A stretch of DNA of 32,728 nucleotides from Pseudomonadota bacterium (GTDB lineage Bacteria > Pseudomonadota > Alphaproteobacteria > Rhizobiales > Rhizobiaceae). The stretch is from assembly GCA_023419535.1 (NCBI GenBank), contig JAEZXX010000052.1, positions 1-32,728 of the forward strand. The letters are read 5' to 3'. The notes under the pieces were generated by a model. That model was given only the letters and a program-made list of their open reading frames with translations, made no database searches and was not told where the DNA came from. Position numbers and translations under genes: made by a program. Shown in pieces: positions 23,782-31,029 of the stretch; positions within the stretch are counted from its first letter, which is position 1; each line of letters begins with the position of its first letter.

Positions 23782-24975
23782 TCAGCCGCGCGGGCCGTAG
23801 CCCACCGCCTCGCGCTTTTCGTCCTCGGTCAGGAACCCGGCCGCCCCGACGCGGGACCAGAGCGCCTCGCGTTCGGCCGACAGCCCCTCGATCCGGTCGG
23901 CGTCGAAGCCCAGCCTCAGCCGTCCGGCTTCGCCGTGCAGGTCGGCCAGCCAGTCGCCGATGGTGCGCGTCAGCCGGTTCAGGAGCGGCAGCACCGTCAG
24001 GCGGAACAGCGCCCGGTTCGCCTCCGCGTAGTTGGCGTAGGTGTTGTCGCCCGGAATGCCGAGCAGCATCGGCGGCACGCCGAAGGCGACGGCGATGTCG
24101 CGCGCCGCCTGATTCTTCGCCTCGATGAAGTCCATCTCGCGGGGGCTGAGCGCCATCGCCTTCCAGTCGAGGCCGCCTTCCAGGAGCATCGGCCGTCCGG
24201 CCCGTGCGCCGGTGTAGCCGCTCTCCAGCTCAGCCTTCAGCCGGTCGAACTGGTCGGGCGAGAGATTGCCTCCGTCGCCGGGCTGGTAGACGAGCGCGCC
24301 GGAGGGCCGCGCGGAATTCTCCAGAAGCGCCTGGTTCCAGCGCCCCGCCGAATTGTGCAGGTCGAGCGCCCCTCGCGCCGCCGCCAGCGGCGCGAAGCCG
24401 TCGGTGTCGGCCAGCGGATGGAACAGTCGGATGTGGAGCAGCGGCCCGGCCCGTGCGCCCTCGCCCTCGGCCGGCAGCCGTCGAACGGTCCCGCCCGCGC
24501 GGTGCTCGTAGCCCTCCGGCCAGCCGTCGCGTCCCTCCACCACCCGCACCCGGTCGGGCCTCAGCGCATAGAGCGCGCGGGGCGTCCCCTCGCCGCCCGC
24601 CTCGATGAACGCATTGCCCGACAGGAGCAGATGCCCGCACAGCGCCTCCACGAGCGCCGCACCGTCCTCGAAACCGTTGGGGCGGCGCAGGAGTGTGAGG
24701 ATCGGGTGGGTCTCCACCTCCTTCGCGCCGTTGTAAAGGAGGAGCGGAACGGCGGCCGCGTTCTCCGCGATCAGCCGCACCGATCGGTAGACGACCGGGT
24801 TTCCCATGAAGCCGGATCGCGCCAGCCCGCCATAGGTCCGCTCGGTCCCCGGCCCCGTTCCCGCCCCCGAAAAGACGAGCGTCCCGCCCGCATATCCCCT
24901 CGCCTCGCCCGGCGCATCCGCGCGCACGTTCTCCTCTGCGCGCGCCCACTGGCGCAGCGTCGCGATCAGTCCCAT
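23782..24975 (-). CDS. GTA gp3: portal protein (HK97 family)
   Basis: A 397-residue portal protein forming the DNA gate at one capsid vertex (Rcc01684-like). Family features: GFMGNPVVYRSVRLIAENAA (about 47-66), PLLLYNGAKEVETHPILTLLRRPN, LSGNAFIEAGGE, LYALRPDRVRVVEG, and FIEAKNQAARDIAVAFGVPP (about 288-307) followed by LLGIPGDNTYANYAEANRAL. It has a good ribosome-binding site (GGAGACATCG-ATG). A terminator-like hairpin lies only 42 bases upstream, and two unrelated genes separate it from the terminase it normally follows. Confidence 0.95.
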   Translation of the reverse strand: MGLIATLRQWARAEENVRADAPGEARGYAGGTLVFSGAGTGPGTERTYGGLARSGFMGNPVVYRSVRLIAENAAAVPLLLYNGAKEVETHPILTLLRRPNGFEDGAALVEALCGHLLLSGNAFIEAGGEGTPRALYALRPDRVRVVEGRDGWPEGYEHRAGGTVRRLPAEGEGARAGPLLHIRLFHPLADTDGFAPLAAARGALDLHNSAGRWNQALLENSARPSGALVYQPGDGGNLSPDQFDRLKAELESGYTGARAGRPMLLEGGLDWKAMALSPREMDFIEAKNQAARDIAVAFGVPPMLLGIPGDNTYANYAEANRALFRLTVLPLLNRLTRTIGDWLADLHGEAGRLRLGFDADRIEGLSAEREALWSRVGAAGFLTEDEKREAVGYGPRG

Positions 24976-25017
24976 CGATGTCTCCGATGCCGAAGGAGGT
25001 CAGGCCCTGAAACGAAA

Positions 25018-25041
25018 AAGGCCCCGCTTTCGCGAGGCCTT
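25018..25041 (-). terminator. Rho-independent terminator between inserted genes and portal
   Basis: On the minus strand the hairpin AAGGCCTCGC-GAAA-GCGGGGCCTT (one internal mismatch, nine paired bases) is followed directly by TTTTTCGTTTCAGGG, a classic intrinsic terminator. It lies 25 bases after the stop of the 60-residue gene and 42 bases before the portal ATG. Because that space is too short for a normal promoter, portal expression should need read-through, anti-termination or processing. Confidence 0.75.
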
Positions 25042-25066
25042 GAAGTTCGAACCTTCGAAGAATGGC

Positions 25067-25249
25067 TTAGGCGCGTCGGGCGACACGCACCTGCTTGACG
25101 CTGACGGCCAACGGCGCGCCATCGAAAGCGCACCGCTTGGCGGCGAGGGCCACTTCAGGAATTTCGAGGTAACCGCGAACGCGCTCTCCCAGGCGGGCTT
25201 GAGCGTCGGTCATCAGCTTGATCTGGGTATCACGATCGATGGGCTTCAT
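25067..25249 (-). CDS. Uncharacterised 60-residue protein inserted in the GTA cluster
   Basis: A small basic protein with a helical first half (RDTQIKLMTDAQARLGERV) and a basic end (KQVRVARRA). I recognise no family. The ATG at 25249 has GAGG 8 bases upstream and was preferred to an ATG 27 bases earlier. It lies between terminase and portal, downstream of a second unknown gene on the same strand (67-base gap) and just before an intrinsic terminator. It might be a small nucleic-acid-binding or regulatory protein; that is a guess from charge. The local G+C is visibly lower than in the GTA genes. Confidence 0.55.
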   Translation of the reverse strand: MKPIDRDTQIKLMTDAQARLGERVRGYLEIPEVALAAKRCAFDGAPLAVSVKQVRVARRA

Positions 25250-25315
25250 GGCAAAATCCTCGCAGGGAGGTTGCAAACTATATGGAACAGGAAGCCTTGA
25301 TCTTCAATCGCCACA

Positions 25316-25807
25316 TCATGCCGAGCGTTCCATCATCCACGTCTGCCGACCATGATAAGGGTCCGACGTCCCGACTCTGTACCCGTTCTCCGCGAAGACG
25401 CTGGCGATCGCTCGATAGCGTCTCATCGCCTGGAAGGGCAGGTTCGCATCGTAAGTGATCATCGTTACAACACGCGGTGAAGTCTCGTCAATCAAGACCC
25501 CGACCATCTGCCGCAGCGCACCGAGGATCGCCAGCCGGTCCGACTGCGCCGGAATCTTGGCCTTGACGACCAGGCTATCACGAAGGTCGTAAACGACATC
25601 CTCTTCCGGATCGTACTCGGTCATCCAGAACGCCAACTCCTTGACGTCGTCGCCGTAACCGGGGACCGCGTCGAACGCTGCCGCGATGGAATATCGAAAC
25701 CCGGTGCTCTCATCATAACCGACCGGGAACTGAACGACGACACTCGAACCGAACGTCGTGACGGAAAGGCTGATCTCGTCGAGTTCCGCCAACGCACAAC
25801 GAAACAT
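25316..25807 (-). CDS. Uncharacterised 163-residue protein inserted in the GTA cluster
   Basis: A soluble-looking protein without signal peptide or membrane helix, mixed alpha/beta in pattern, with one cysteine. Notable parts: the acidic MTEYDPEEDVVYDL (about 62-75), LGALRQMVGVLIDE and a conserved-looking end MRRYRAIASVFAENGYRVG then DPYHGRQTWMMER. I do not recognise the family. The ATG at 25807 follows GGGAGG at short spacing; a GTG at 25822 has no ribosome-binding site. It starts 52 bases after the terminase stop. Two 60-base lines here (25261-25320, 25441-25500) counted 29 and 30 G+C, against 48 of 60 in a terminase line (26041-26100), suggesting acquisition from elsewhere. Confidence 0.7.
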   Translation of the reverse strand: MFRCALAELDEISLSVTTFGSSVVVQFPVGYDESTGFRYSIAAAFDAVPGYGDDVKELAFWMTEYDPEEDVVYDLRDSLVVKAKIPAQSDRLAILGALRQMVGVLIDETSPRVVTMITYDANLPFQAMRRYRAIASVFAENGYRVGTSDPYHGRQTWMMERSA

Positions 25808-25858
25808 CCATCCTCCCGCCACACGTTAACGGCGAACCGTATCGCCTCGCTATCGTCC

Positions 25859-27172
25859 TCACAACCCGCGCACCCGCGGCTCGGCGGCCGGCTGGACCAG
25901 CGCCGTCACCGCCCAGACGAGGGCATCGAGCCGGTCCGGCGAGCGGCCACCCGAAAGCCCGTCTGGGCCGAAATCCGTCATCTCGTCCTCGAGTGCGGGG
26001 AAGCTCCCGGCATGGCGCACCCGGCCCTGCTCGTAGAGCGCCGCCACCGGCTCGGCCCGCACCCATTTGCCCCGGCTCGCCCGCACCGAGCGGACCGGCA
26101 CGTCCGACGCCACCGCCCGGATCACGGCCTCCACCATCTCGCCGCCCTGGTTCACCTCCGCCACGATCCGGTCCGCCGCCAGCTGCTCGTAGAGCGACAC
26201 CGCGGCCCTGGCCCATTCGGGCGGCTTGGCGCCGCGCCTGCTGGCATCGGCGAGGACGTAGATCGTCCCGTCGGCGGCCACGCCCGCCGCCACGATGCCG
26301 CAGGCGTCGGAGCGCGCGCCCGAGGAGGCCGGCGGGTCGACCGCGACCACGACGCGGCGAAGGTCGGGCGCCGCCCGCACGCGGGCCCCGTCGATCGCGG
26401 CCCGGTCGAACAGCGCGTCCTCGCGCGCCTCCAGCATCTCGCCGTCGAGCTCCTGCCGTCCCAGCCGCGAGCCTCCGTAGCGCGCCTCCATCGCCGCGAC
26501 GAAGCCCGGCGCGAGGTTCACCGCGTTCTCCACGGTGCGCATATGCGTCACCACCGTCCCCTCCTCGGCCATCAGGCGCCTGAGAAGGGGCATCGCGCGC
26601 GGCGTCGTCGTGAACAGCGCCTTCGGGTCGCGGCCGAGCCGAAGCCCCAGCTGCAGATTGTCGAAGCAGGCCTCGCCGTGCTTCCACTTGGCGAACTCGT
26701 CGCCCCAGGCCGCGTCGAACTGGTAGCCGCGCAGCGCCTCCGGGTCTTCGGACGAGAAGATCTGCGCCACCGCGCCGTTGGGAAACACCAGCCGGCGCCG
26801 CGTCGCCTCGAAGACGGGCTTGGCCGCGAAGTCCAGCCGCCGCAGCCCGCTCTCGCCCTCGATCATCACCTCGCGTGCGTCGCCCAGCGTCTCGGCGACG
26901 AGCGCGATCCGGCCGTGGGCACGCGCCGCGATCAGCGCCTGCCCCAGCGCCATCGCCCGCACCCATTCGGCGCCGGCCCGCGTCTTGCCGGAGCCCCGCC
27001 CGCCGATCATCACCCATTGCCGCCAGTCGCCCGGCGGCGGGAGTTGCGACCGGCGCGCGAACCGGGTCCAAGGCGGCATCGCGGCCCGCACCGCGCGCGA
27101 TCCGCTCGCTGCGATCTCCTCGCCGACCGCCCGCCAGAACGCCTCCGCCGAAAGGCTCGCGGTCTCGCTCAC
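25859..27172 (-). CDS. GTA gp2: large terminase subunit
   Basis: A 437-residue DNA-packaging ATPase/nuclease (Rcc01683-like). The ATPase domain has Walker A GGRGSGKT (57-64), Walker B with the acidic pair Asp158/Glu159 in FDAAWGDEFAKW, and coupling motif TTTPR (188-192). The RNase-H-like nuclease domain begins near VVVAVDPPASS (Asp279) and ends with DALVWAVTALVQ. In GTAs this enzyme packages random host DNA by headful cutting. The GTG start overlaps the gp1 stop (GTGA). Confidence 0.96.
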   Translation of the reverse strand: MSETASLSAEAFWRAVGEEIAASGSRAVRAAMPPWTRFARRSQLPPPGDWRQWVMIGGRGSGKTRAGAEWVRAMALGQALIAARAHGRIALVAETLGDAREVMIEGESGLRRLDFAAKPVFEATRRRLVFPNGAVAQIFSSEDPEALRGYQFDAAWGDEFAKWKHGEACFDNLQLGLRLGRDPKALFTTTPRAMPLLRRLMAEEGTVVTHMRTVENAVNLAPGFVAAMEARYGGSRLGRQELDGEMLEAREDALFDRAAIDGARVRAAPDLRRVVVAVDPPASSGARSDACGIVAAGVAADGTIYVLADASRRGAKPPEWARAAVSLYEQLAADRIVAEVNQGGEMVEAVIRAVASDVPVRSVRASRGKWVRAEPVAALYEQGRVRHAGSFPALEDEMTDFGPDGLSGGRSPDRLDALVWAVTALVQPAAEPRVRGL

Positions 27173-27498
27173 GCCTCGGCCTTCGCAAACAGCCCCGGCC
27201 CGTCCGCACGACGCTCGTCCACCGCGCGCAACCGGCGCAGCAGCTCCTCGCGCAGCCGCTGCGTCTCCGCCTCGTCCTCCGCGCTCGCCTCCTCCAGGAT
27301 CAGCGCCTCCAGCCGGCGCAACTCGAGCAGCTTTTCCAAAGTGCGCGTGATCTGCGAGACCGCCTCGACCCGCCCCTTGATCGCCGTCGCGCCCCCCGGC
27401 CCGCCGTCAGGATCGCATTCCTTGAAGTGCCGCTCCAGCGCCAGCAGATCGGACTGGAGCAGCCGCGACAGACGATCGGCCATCAGCTTCTTCGCCAT
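27169..27498 (-). CDS. GTA gp1: small terminase-like protein
   Basis: A 109-residue charged helical protein with strong coiled-coil character (TRTLEKLLELRRLEALILEE, ETQRLREELLRRLRAV), in the place of RcGTA gp1 (Rcc01682), which acts as a small terminase lacking sequence-specific DNA binding. It is the first gene of the cluster. The ATG follows GGCGGGGGGCGGG, a poor but G-rich ribosome-binding site; a 116-base leader upstream contains a hairpin and a promoter candidate. The stop overlaps the terminase GTG. Confidence 0.85.
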   Translation of the reverse strand: MAKKLMADRLSRLLQSDLLALERHFKECDPDGGPGGATAIKGRVEAVSQITRTLEKLLELRRLEALILEEASAEDEAETQRLREELLRRLRAVDERRADGPGLFAKAEA

Positions 27499-27530
27499 CC
27501 CGCCCCCCGCCTACATTTTGAACGAAGAAA

Positions 27531-27551
27531 GGCGCCCCTTCCGGAAGCGCC
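27531..27551 (-). terminator. Hairpin in the gp1 leader
   Basis: GGCG-CCC-CTTCCGGAAG-CGCC forms a stem with a 3-base bulge around an internal CTTCCGGAAG palindrome. On the minus strand it is followed by TTTCTTCGTTCA, similar to the tails after the hairpins before gp9 and gp3. It lies about 33 bases before the gp1 ATG and downstream of the candidate promoter, so it would be in the leader RNA. Possible attenuator; also possible terminator for the UPF0260 gene upstream. Confidence 0.5.
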
Positions 27552-27582
27552 CCTCGTCTCGCAATTCTTCGACTGTGCCTGA

Positions 27583-27611
27583 ACCCTATCCGACCACCGT
27601 CACGGTGTCAA
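27583..27611 (-). promoter_or_regulatory. Candidate sigma-70 promoter of the GTA cluster
   Basis: Minus-strand reading: TTGACA (27611-27606; perfect -35), 17 bases, TAGGGT (27588-27583; partial -10 match), preceded by the A/T-rich ATAAGAAAATAATCC that overlaps the last codons of the UPF0260 gene. The expected transcript start would be about 75 bases before the gp1 ATG. A weak -10 box with a perfect -35 would fit a promoter that needs an activator, as GTA promoters do in Rhodobacter; this last point is inference. Confidence 0.5.
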
Positions 27612-27614
27612 GGA

Positions 27615-28100
27615 TTATTTTCTTATGTCCGGTGGCGAGACGTCCGGCGCCTCTCCCGGCCAGGCGACGAGGTGGTCCTCGTAGTCCTCCGGCTCCAGCC
27701 CCTCGTCGCTGATCGTGCGGCCCTTCGCCGAGATGCCCGCCTGATGGACCGTCTCGCGGTCCCCCGAGAGGAGGTGGTGCCACCAGTAGAGGTCGCGCCC
27801 CTCCGCCACGAGCCGGTAGGCGCAGGTCGGCGGCAGCCAGTCGATCTCGCGCACGGTCTGGGGCGTCAGCTGCACACAGTCCGGCACGAAGTCGCGGCGC
27901 CGCTCGTAGTTCGAGCAGGCGCAGCTGTCCCCGTCGAGCAGCCGGCAGGCGACGTTCGTCCAGTGGATCTCGCCGGTGTCCCAGTCCTCGAGCTTGTTCA
28001 GGCAGCAGCGCCCGCAGCCGTCACACAGCGATTCCCATTCGGCCGGATCGAGCGCCTCCAGCGGCTTCTCGCGCCAGAAGGCGTTGCCGAAATCACGCAT
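27615..28100 (-). CDS. UPF0260 (YcgN-type) cysteine-cluster protein
   Basis: A 161-residue cytoplasmic protein of the YcgN/YkgJ zinc- or iron-binding family. The N-terminal signature EWESLCDGCGRCCLNKLED carries Cys26, Cys29, Cys32 and Cys33; further cysteines are Cys52, Cys60, Cys62, Cys75 and Cys93, the usual family set. WTNVACRLLD and DWLPPTCAYR are also typical. The function is unknown; metal binding is inferred from the cysteines. The ATG was chosen because the family begins with an FW..KPLE segment at this place. Its 3' end overlaps the GTA promoter candidate. Confidence 0.9.
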   Translation of the reverse strand: MRDFGNAFWREKPLEALDPAEWESLCDGCGRCCLNKLEDWDTGEIHWTNVACRLLDGDSCACSNYERRRDFVPDCVQLTPQTVREIDWLPPTCAYRLVAEGRDLYWWHHLLSGDRETVHQAGISAKGRTISDEGLEPEDYEDHLVAWPGEAPDVSPPDIRK

Positions 28101-28155
28101 GTCGGGTCCGGCCGTCGTTCGATCTTCGTCCACGCACTTGTCCCACCACACGAAA

Positions 28156-28188
28156 TTGACACCTAGATGGTCGCAAGGGGCATATAGT
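28156..28188 (+). promoter_or_regulatory. Candidate promoter of the penicillin-binding protein gene
   Basis: TTGACA at 28156-28161 and TATAGT at 28183-28188 in an A/T-richer patch between the divergent UPF0260 and penicillin-binding genes. The boxes are 21 bases apart, longer than ideal; an overlapping CATATA gives 19. One of the two boxes may belong to a different combination. Confidence 0.35.
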
Positions 28189-28259
28189 ATGACAGCACGG
28201 GTGGCCGCATCCCGGCCCGCGCCTGCGCATTCGTCCGCCGTGATGGAAGGTCTTCGGTC

Positions 28260-30425
28260 TTGCCTTTCTGGAAGCTCCTGCCGGCACGCCGAACGATCCG
28301 ACGGCGCCCCACCTTTCTGATCGAGCTGGATGCCTGGCTCGATTCGACGATGTACCGCGTCTTCCGCAAGATCGGCTCGGCCTGGGAGACGACGACGATC
28401 TTTTCGCGGCGCCTGCGGGTGAAGGGCTTCAACCGCGCCGTCGTCGAACTTTCCTGCGAGGGGCTGACGCTCGGTCTGGCCGGTTTCGTCCTGCTTCTGG
28501 CGCTCGCCCAGCCGGCGATGCGCCACACCGCCGGCGGCCTGCCCGAGCAGACCGACTATTCCGTCCTCTTCCTCGACCGGCACGGCAACGAGATCGGCCG
28601 GCGCGGCGTCATGCGCTCGGACGCGGTCCCGATCGACGAGATGCCCGACCATCTGATCAAGGCGGTGCTCGCCACCGAGGACCGGCGCTTCTTCGAGCAC
28701 TGGGGCATCGACTTCATCGGCCTCGCCCGCGCTATGGGCCAGAACGCGCGCGCCGGCGGGGTCGTCCAGGGCGGCTCCACGCTCACCCAGCAGCTCGCCA
28801 AGAACCTCTATCTGTCCAACGAGCGCTCGATCGACCGCAAGATCAACGAGGCCTTCATCGCCCTCTGGCTGGAGACCAACCTCACCAAGCGCCAGATCCT
28901 CGCGATGTATCTCGACCGCGCCTATATGGGCGGCGGCACCTTCGGCGCGGCCGCCGCGTCCGAATTCTACTTCGGCAAGGACCTGCGGCAGGTCACGATC
29001 GCGGAGGCCGCGATGCTCGCCGGCCTCTTCAAGGCGCCGGCCAACTACGCCCCCCACATCAACCTGCCGGCGGCGCGCGCCAGAGCCAACGTCGTCCTCT
29101 CGGCCATGGTCGATTCGGGCTTCATGACCGAGGGGCAGGTCGTCGCGGCGCGCCGCGCTCCCGCCACCGCCGTCGACCGGTCCTCCATCCGCTCGCCCGA
29201 CTACTTCCTCGACTTCGCCTTCGAGGACGTCCAGCGCCTGACCGCCGACATGGGCCGGCGCAACTTCATCGCGCAGACCACGATCGACATGGGCCTGCAG
29301 GCGCTCGCCGACGAATCGATCGACTTCCACCTGCGCCAGTTCGGCCGGGCCTACAATGTCGAGGAGAGCGCCATGGTCGTCCTCGACGACGACGGCGGCG
29401 TGCGGGCCCTCGTCGGCGGGCGGGACTACGGCCTGTCGCAGTTCAACCGCGCCACCCGCGCGCTCCGCCAGCCGGGCTCCTCCTTCAAGCCCTACATCTA
29501 CGCGGCCTATCTGGAAGCCGGTCACCGGGCGGACGAAATCGTCTCCGACGCCCCGATCACGGTCGCCGGCTGGTCGCCGCGCAATTACGGCCGCTCCTTC
29601 GCCGGCCGCGTCTCTCTGACGGACGCGCTGGCCCGCTCCTACAACACCGTGCCCGTGCGCCTCTCGCAGTCGATCGGTATGGGCAAGGTGGTCGATCTCG
29701 CCCATGCGATGGGCATCGCGAGCCCGCTGCGGGGCGACAAGACCATGGCGCTCGGCACCAGCGAGGTCACCGTCATGGACCAGGCGACCGCCATCGCGGT
29801 CTTCCCGGCCGAAGGCATGGAATCGAACCGCCATTCGATCCTGACGCTGCAGGACACCAACGGCGACGTCCTGTGGACCGCCGCGCGCGACCTGCCGCCG
29901 CGCAAGCGCGTCCTCTCGCGGCAGGCCGCGCTCGACATGAACCGGATGATGGCCGAGATCCCGGTCCGCGGCACCGCGCGCCGCGCCGCTCTGTCGATGA
30001 CGCGCGCCGCCGGCAAGACCGGCACCACGCAGGGCTACCGCGACGCCTGGTTCGTCGGCTACACCGGCAACTTCTCCGCCGCCGTCTGGTACGGCAACGA
30101 CACGTTCCGGCCGACCAAGGAGCTGACCGGCGGCTCGCTCCCGGCCATGACGTGGCAGCGCTTCATGGAGGCCGCCCACCAGGGCATCGAACTCCTGCCC
30201 ATCCCCGGCGTCGACGATCCCCTGCAGGGCGGCGCGCCCGTCGAGGTCGCCGAGACCGCCGACGAGGAGGGCCGTCCGCGCATCTCGCGTCCCGTCAGCA
30301 TCAACGCGGAGGCGCAGAAGGTCCTGTCCGACATCGCCGAGCGGATGAGCCGCCAGCTTCCCGCCGCGCCGGAGGAGTTCGCCGCCGCGCGGGCCGACGC
30401 CGCCGGGGCGCCGACGGCCCGCTGA
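28260..30425 (+). CDS. Class A penicillin-binding protein (PBP1A-type)
   Basis: A 721-residue bifunctional peptidoglycan synthase at the inner membrane. A basic cytoplasmic tail of about 65 residues is followed by one membrane helix (about 67-84). The GT51 glycosyltransferase domain has catalytic Glu140 in ATEDRRFFEHWG, GGSTLTQQLAKNL (about 171-183) and Glu197 in RKINEAFIALWLE. The transpeptidase domain has SxxK Ser407 in GSSFKPY, SxN Ser460-Tyr-Asn462 and KTG at Lys586 in GKTGTTQGYRDAW. The start is TTG at 28260 with GGAAGG 9 bases upstream; the nearest ATG and GTG are out of frame. The long N-terminal tail resembles rhizobial relatives. Two small membrane-protein genes follow closely. Confidence 0.93.
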   Translation: MPFWKLLPARRTIRRRPTFLIELDAWLDSTMYRVFRKIGSAWETTTIFSRRLRVKGFNRAVVELSCEGLTLGLAGFVLLLALAQPAMRHTAGGLPEQTDYSVLFLDRHGNEIGRRGVMRSDAVPIDEMPDHLIKAVLATEDRRFFEHWGIDFIGLARAMGQNARAGGVVQGGSTLTQQLAKNLYLSNERSIDRKINEAFIALWLETNLTKRQILAMYLDRAYMGGGTFGAAAASEFYFGKDLRQVTIAEAAMLAGLFKAPANYAPHINLPAARARANVVLSAMVDSGFMTEGQVVAARRAPATAVDRSSIRSPDYFLDFAFEDVQRLTADMGRRNFIAQTTIDMGLQALADESIDFHLRQFGRAYNVEESAMVVLDDDGGVRALVGGRDYGLSQFNRATRALRQPGSSFKPYIYAAYLEAGHRADEIVSDAPITVAGWSPRNYGRSFAGRVSLTDALARSYNTVPVRLSQSIGMGKVVDLAHAMGIASPLRGDKTMALGTSEVTVMDQATAIAVFPAEGMESNRHSILTLQDTNGDVLWTAARDLPPRKRVLSRQAALDMNRMMAEIPVRGTARRAALSMTRAAGKTGTTQGYRDAWFVGYTGNFSAAVWYGNDTFRPTKELTGGSLPAMTWQRFMEAAHQGIELLPIPGVDDPLQGGAPVEVAETADEEGRPRISRPVSINAEAQKVLSDIAERMSRQLPAAPEEFAAARADAAGAPTAR

Positions 30426-30441
30426 GGGCCGTCCGTTCTCG

Positions 30442-31029
30442 ATGCGCTTCGTCGTCCTGACCATCCTGGCGCTGGCCATCGCCATTTCCGGCGGCGCATG
30501 GTCGGCCTCCACCATGCTCGACCGCTACGAGGGCACCGGCACGCTCGACGTCGGCCCCTGGCAGGCCGACCGGCTCGCCGGCTCGCCGGCGGCCGACCCC
30601 TATTCGCGCGCCCAGGCCGCGCGCGACGGCAACCTCACGCTGGGGCTCGCCGAGGGCATGGCGTTCCGCGCCCGCGTGGACGGCGCCGGCCGGGCGCTGC
30701 GCCGCGACTGCACCTACAGGATCGCCGGCGCCCTGCCCCCCGCACGCGTCTGGACCCTCTCCGCCTTCGACGAGGTCGGGCGGGCGATCCGGCCCGCCGC
30801 CGGTCGCCCCGGCTGGCTCGTCTCCTCCGCCCTCATGCGCGACGACGACAATGCCGCAGTCGTCGCCGTCTCCGCGCGCGCCCAGCCCGGCAACTGGCTG
30901 GCGCTCTCGGGAAGCGGCGGCTTCGTCCTCGCCCTCACCCTCTACGACACGCCGGCCTCCACCGCCGGCGGGGCGACCGACGTCGCCATGCCCCTCATCG
31001 AGCGGACGGGATGCGCGGTCGATGGGTAG
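30442..31029 (+). CDS. DUF1214 membrane-anchored protein
   Basis: A 195-residue protein with an N-terminal membrane anchor or signal (about 1-20) and a DUF1214-type domain to the C-terminus: DCTYRIAGALPPARVWTLSAFD (split over about 94-115), then GWLVSSALMRDD, NWLALSGSGGFVLALTLYDTP and ERTGC. It starts 17 bases after the penicillin-binding gene and overlaps the next gene by 8 bases. DUF1214 and DUF1254 domains are fused in larger proteins elsewhere; here they are two short neighbours, a common arrangement in Rhizobiales. The function is unknown. Confidence 0.85.
   Translation: MRFVVLTILALAIAISGGAWSASTMLDRYEGTGTLDVGPWQADRLAGSPAADPYSRAQAARDGNLTLGLAEGMAFRARVDGAGRALRRDCTYRIAGALPPARVWTLSAFDEVGRAIRPAAGRPGWLVSSALMRDDDNAAVVAVSARAQPGNWLALSGSGGFVLALTLYDTPASTAGGATDVAMPLIERTGCAVDG

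Larger units (their letters stand above)
12362..27498 (-). mobile_element. Gene transfer agent (GTA) head-tail cluster
   Basis: About 15 kb of same-strand genes in the order of the RcGTA structural cluster: gp1, gp2 (terminase), gp3 (portal), gp3.5, gp4 (protease), gp5 (capsid), gp6, gp7, gp8, gp9, gp10, gp10.1, gp11, gp12, gp13, gp14, gp15, then a holin-like gene. Every recognised member is full length. No integrase, recombinase, repressor, replication gene or attachment repeat is visible, which fits a vertically inherited GTA and not a prophage. Three extra genes (25067-25249, 25316-25807, 20382-20594) are not among the RcGTA genes I recognise. The head-spike and regulator genes of the GTA system are not in the window. 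Confidence 0.9.

Noticed and set aside
25040..25300. Plus-strand 86-codon frame over the 60-residue gene
   Set aside because: It starts inside the terminator hairpin and has no ribosome-binding site; the minus-strand gene has a good one and fits the direction of its neighbours. Not excluded completely.
12362..27498. Reading the phage-like cluster as a normal prophage
   Set aside because: No integrase, repressor, replication or attachment repeats; gene order and the presence of gp12-gp15 with TIM-barrel and NlpC/P60 proteins are GTA-specific.
27615..30515. Minus-strand frame of 966 codons joining the UPF0260 gene to a region antisense to the penicillin-binding gene
   Set aside because: Only the last 161 codons match a family; the rest is the mirror of the penicillin-binding gene, whose catalytic motifs are all in the plus frame.
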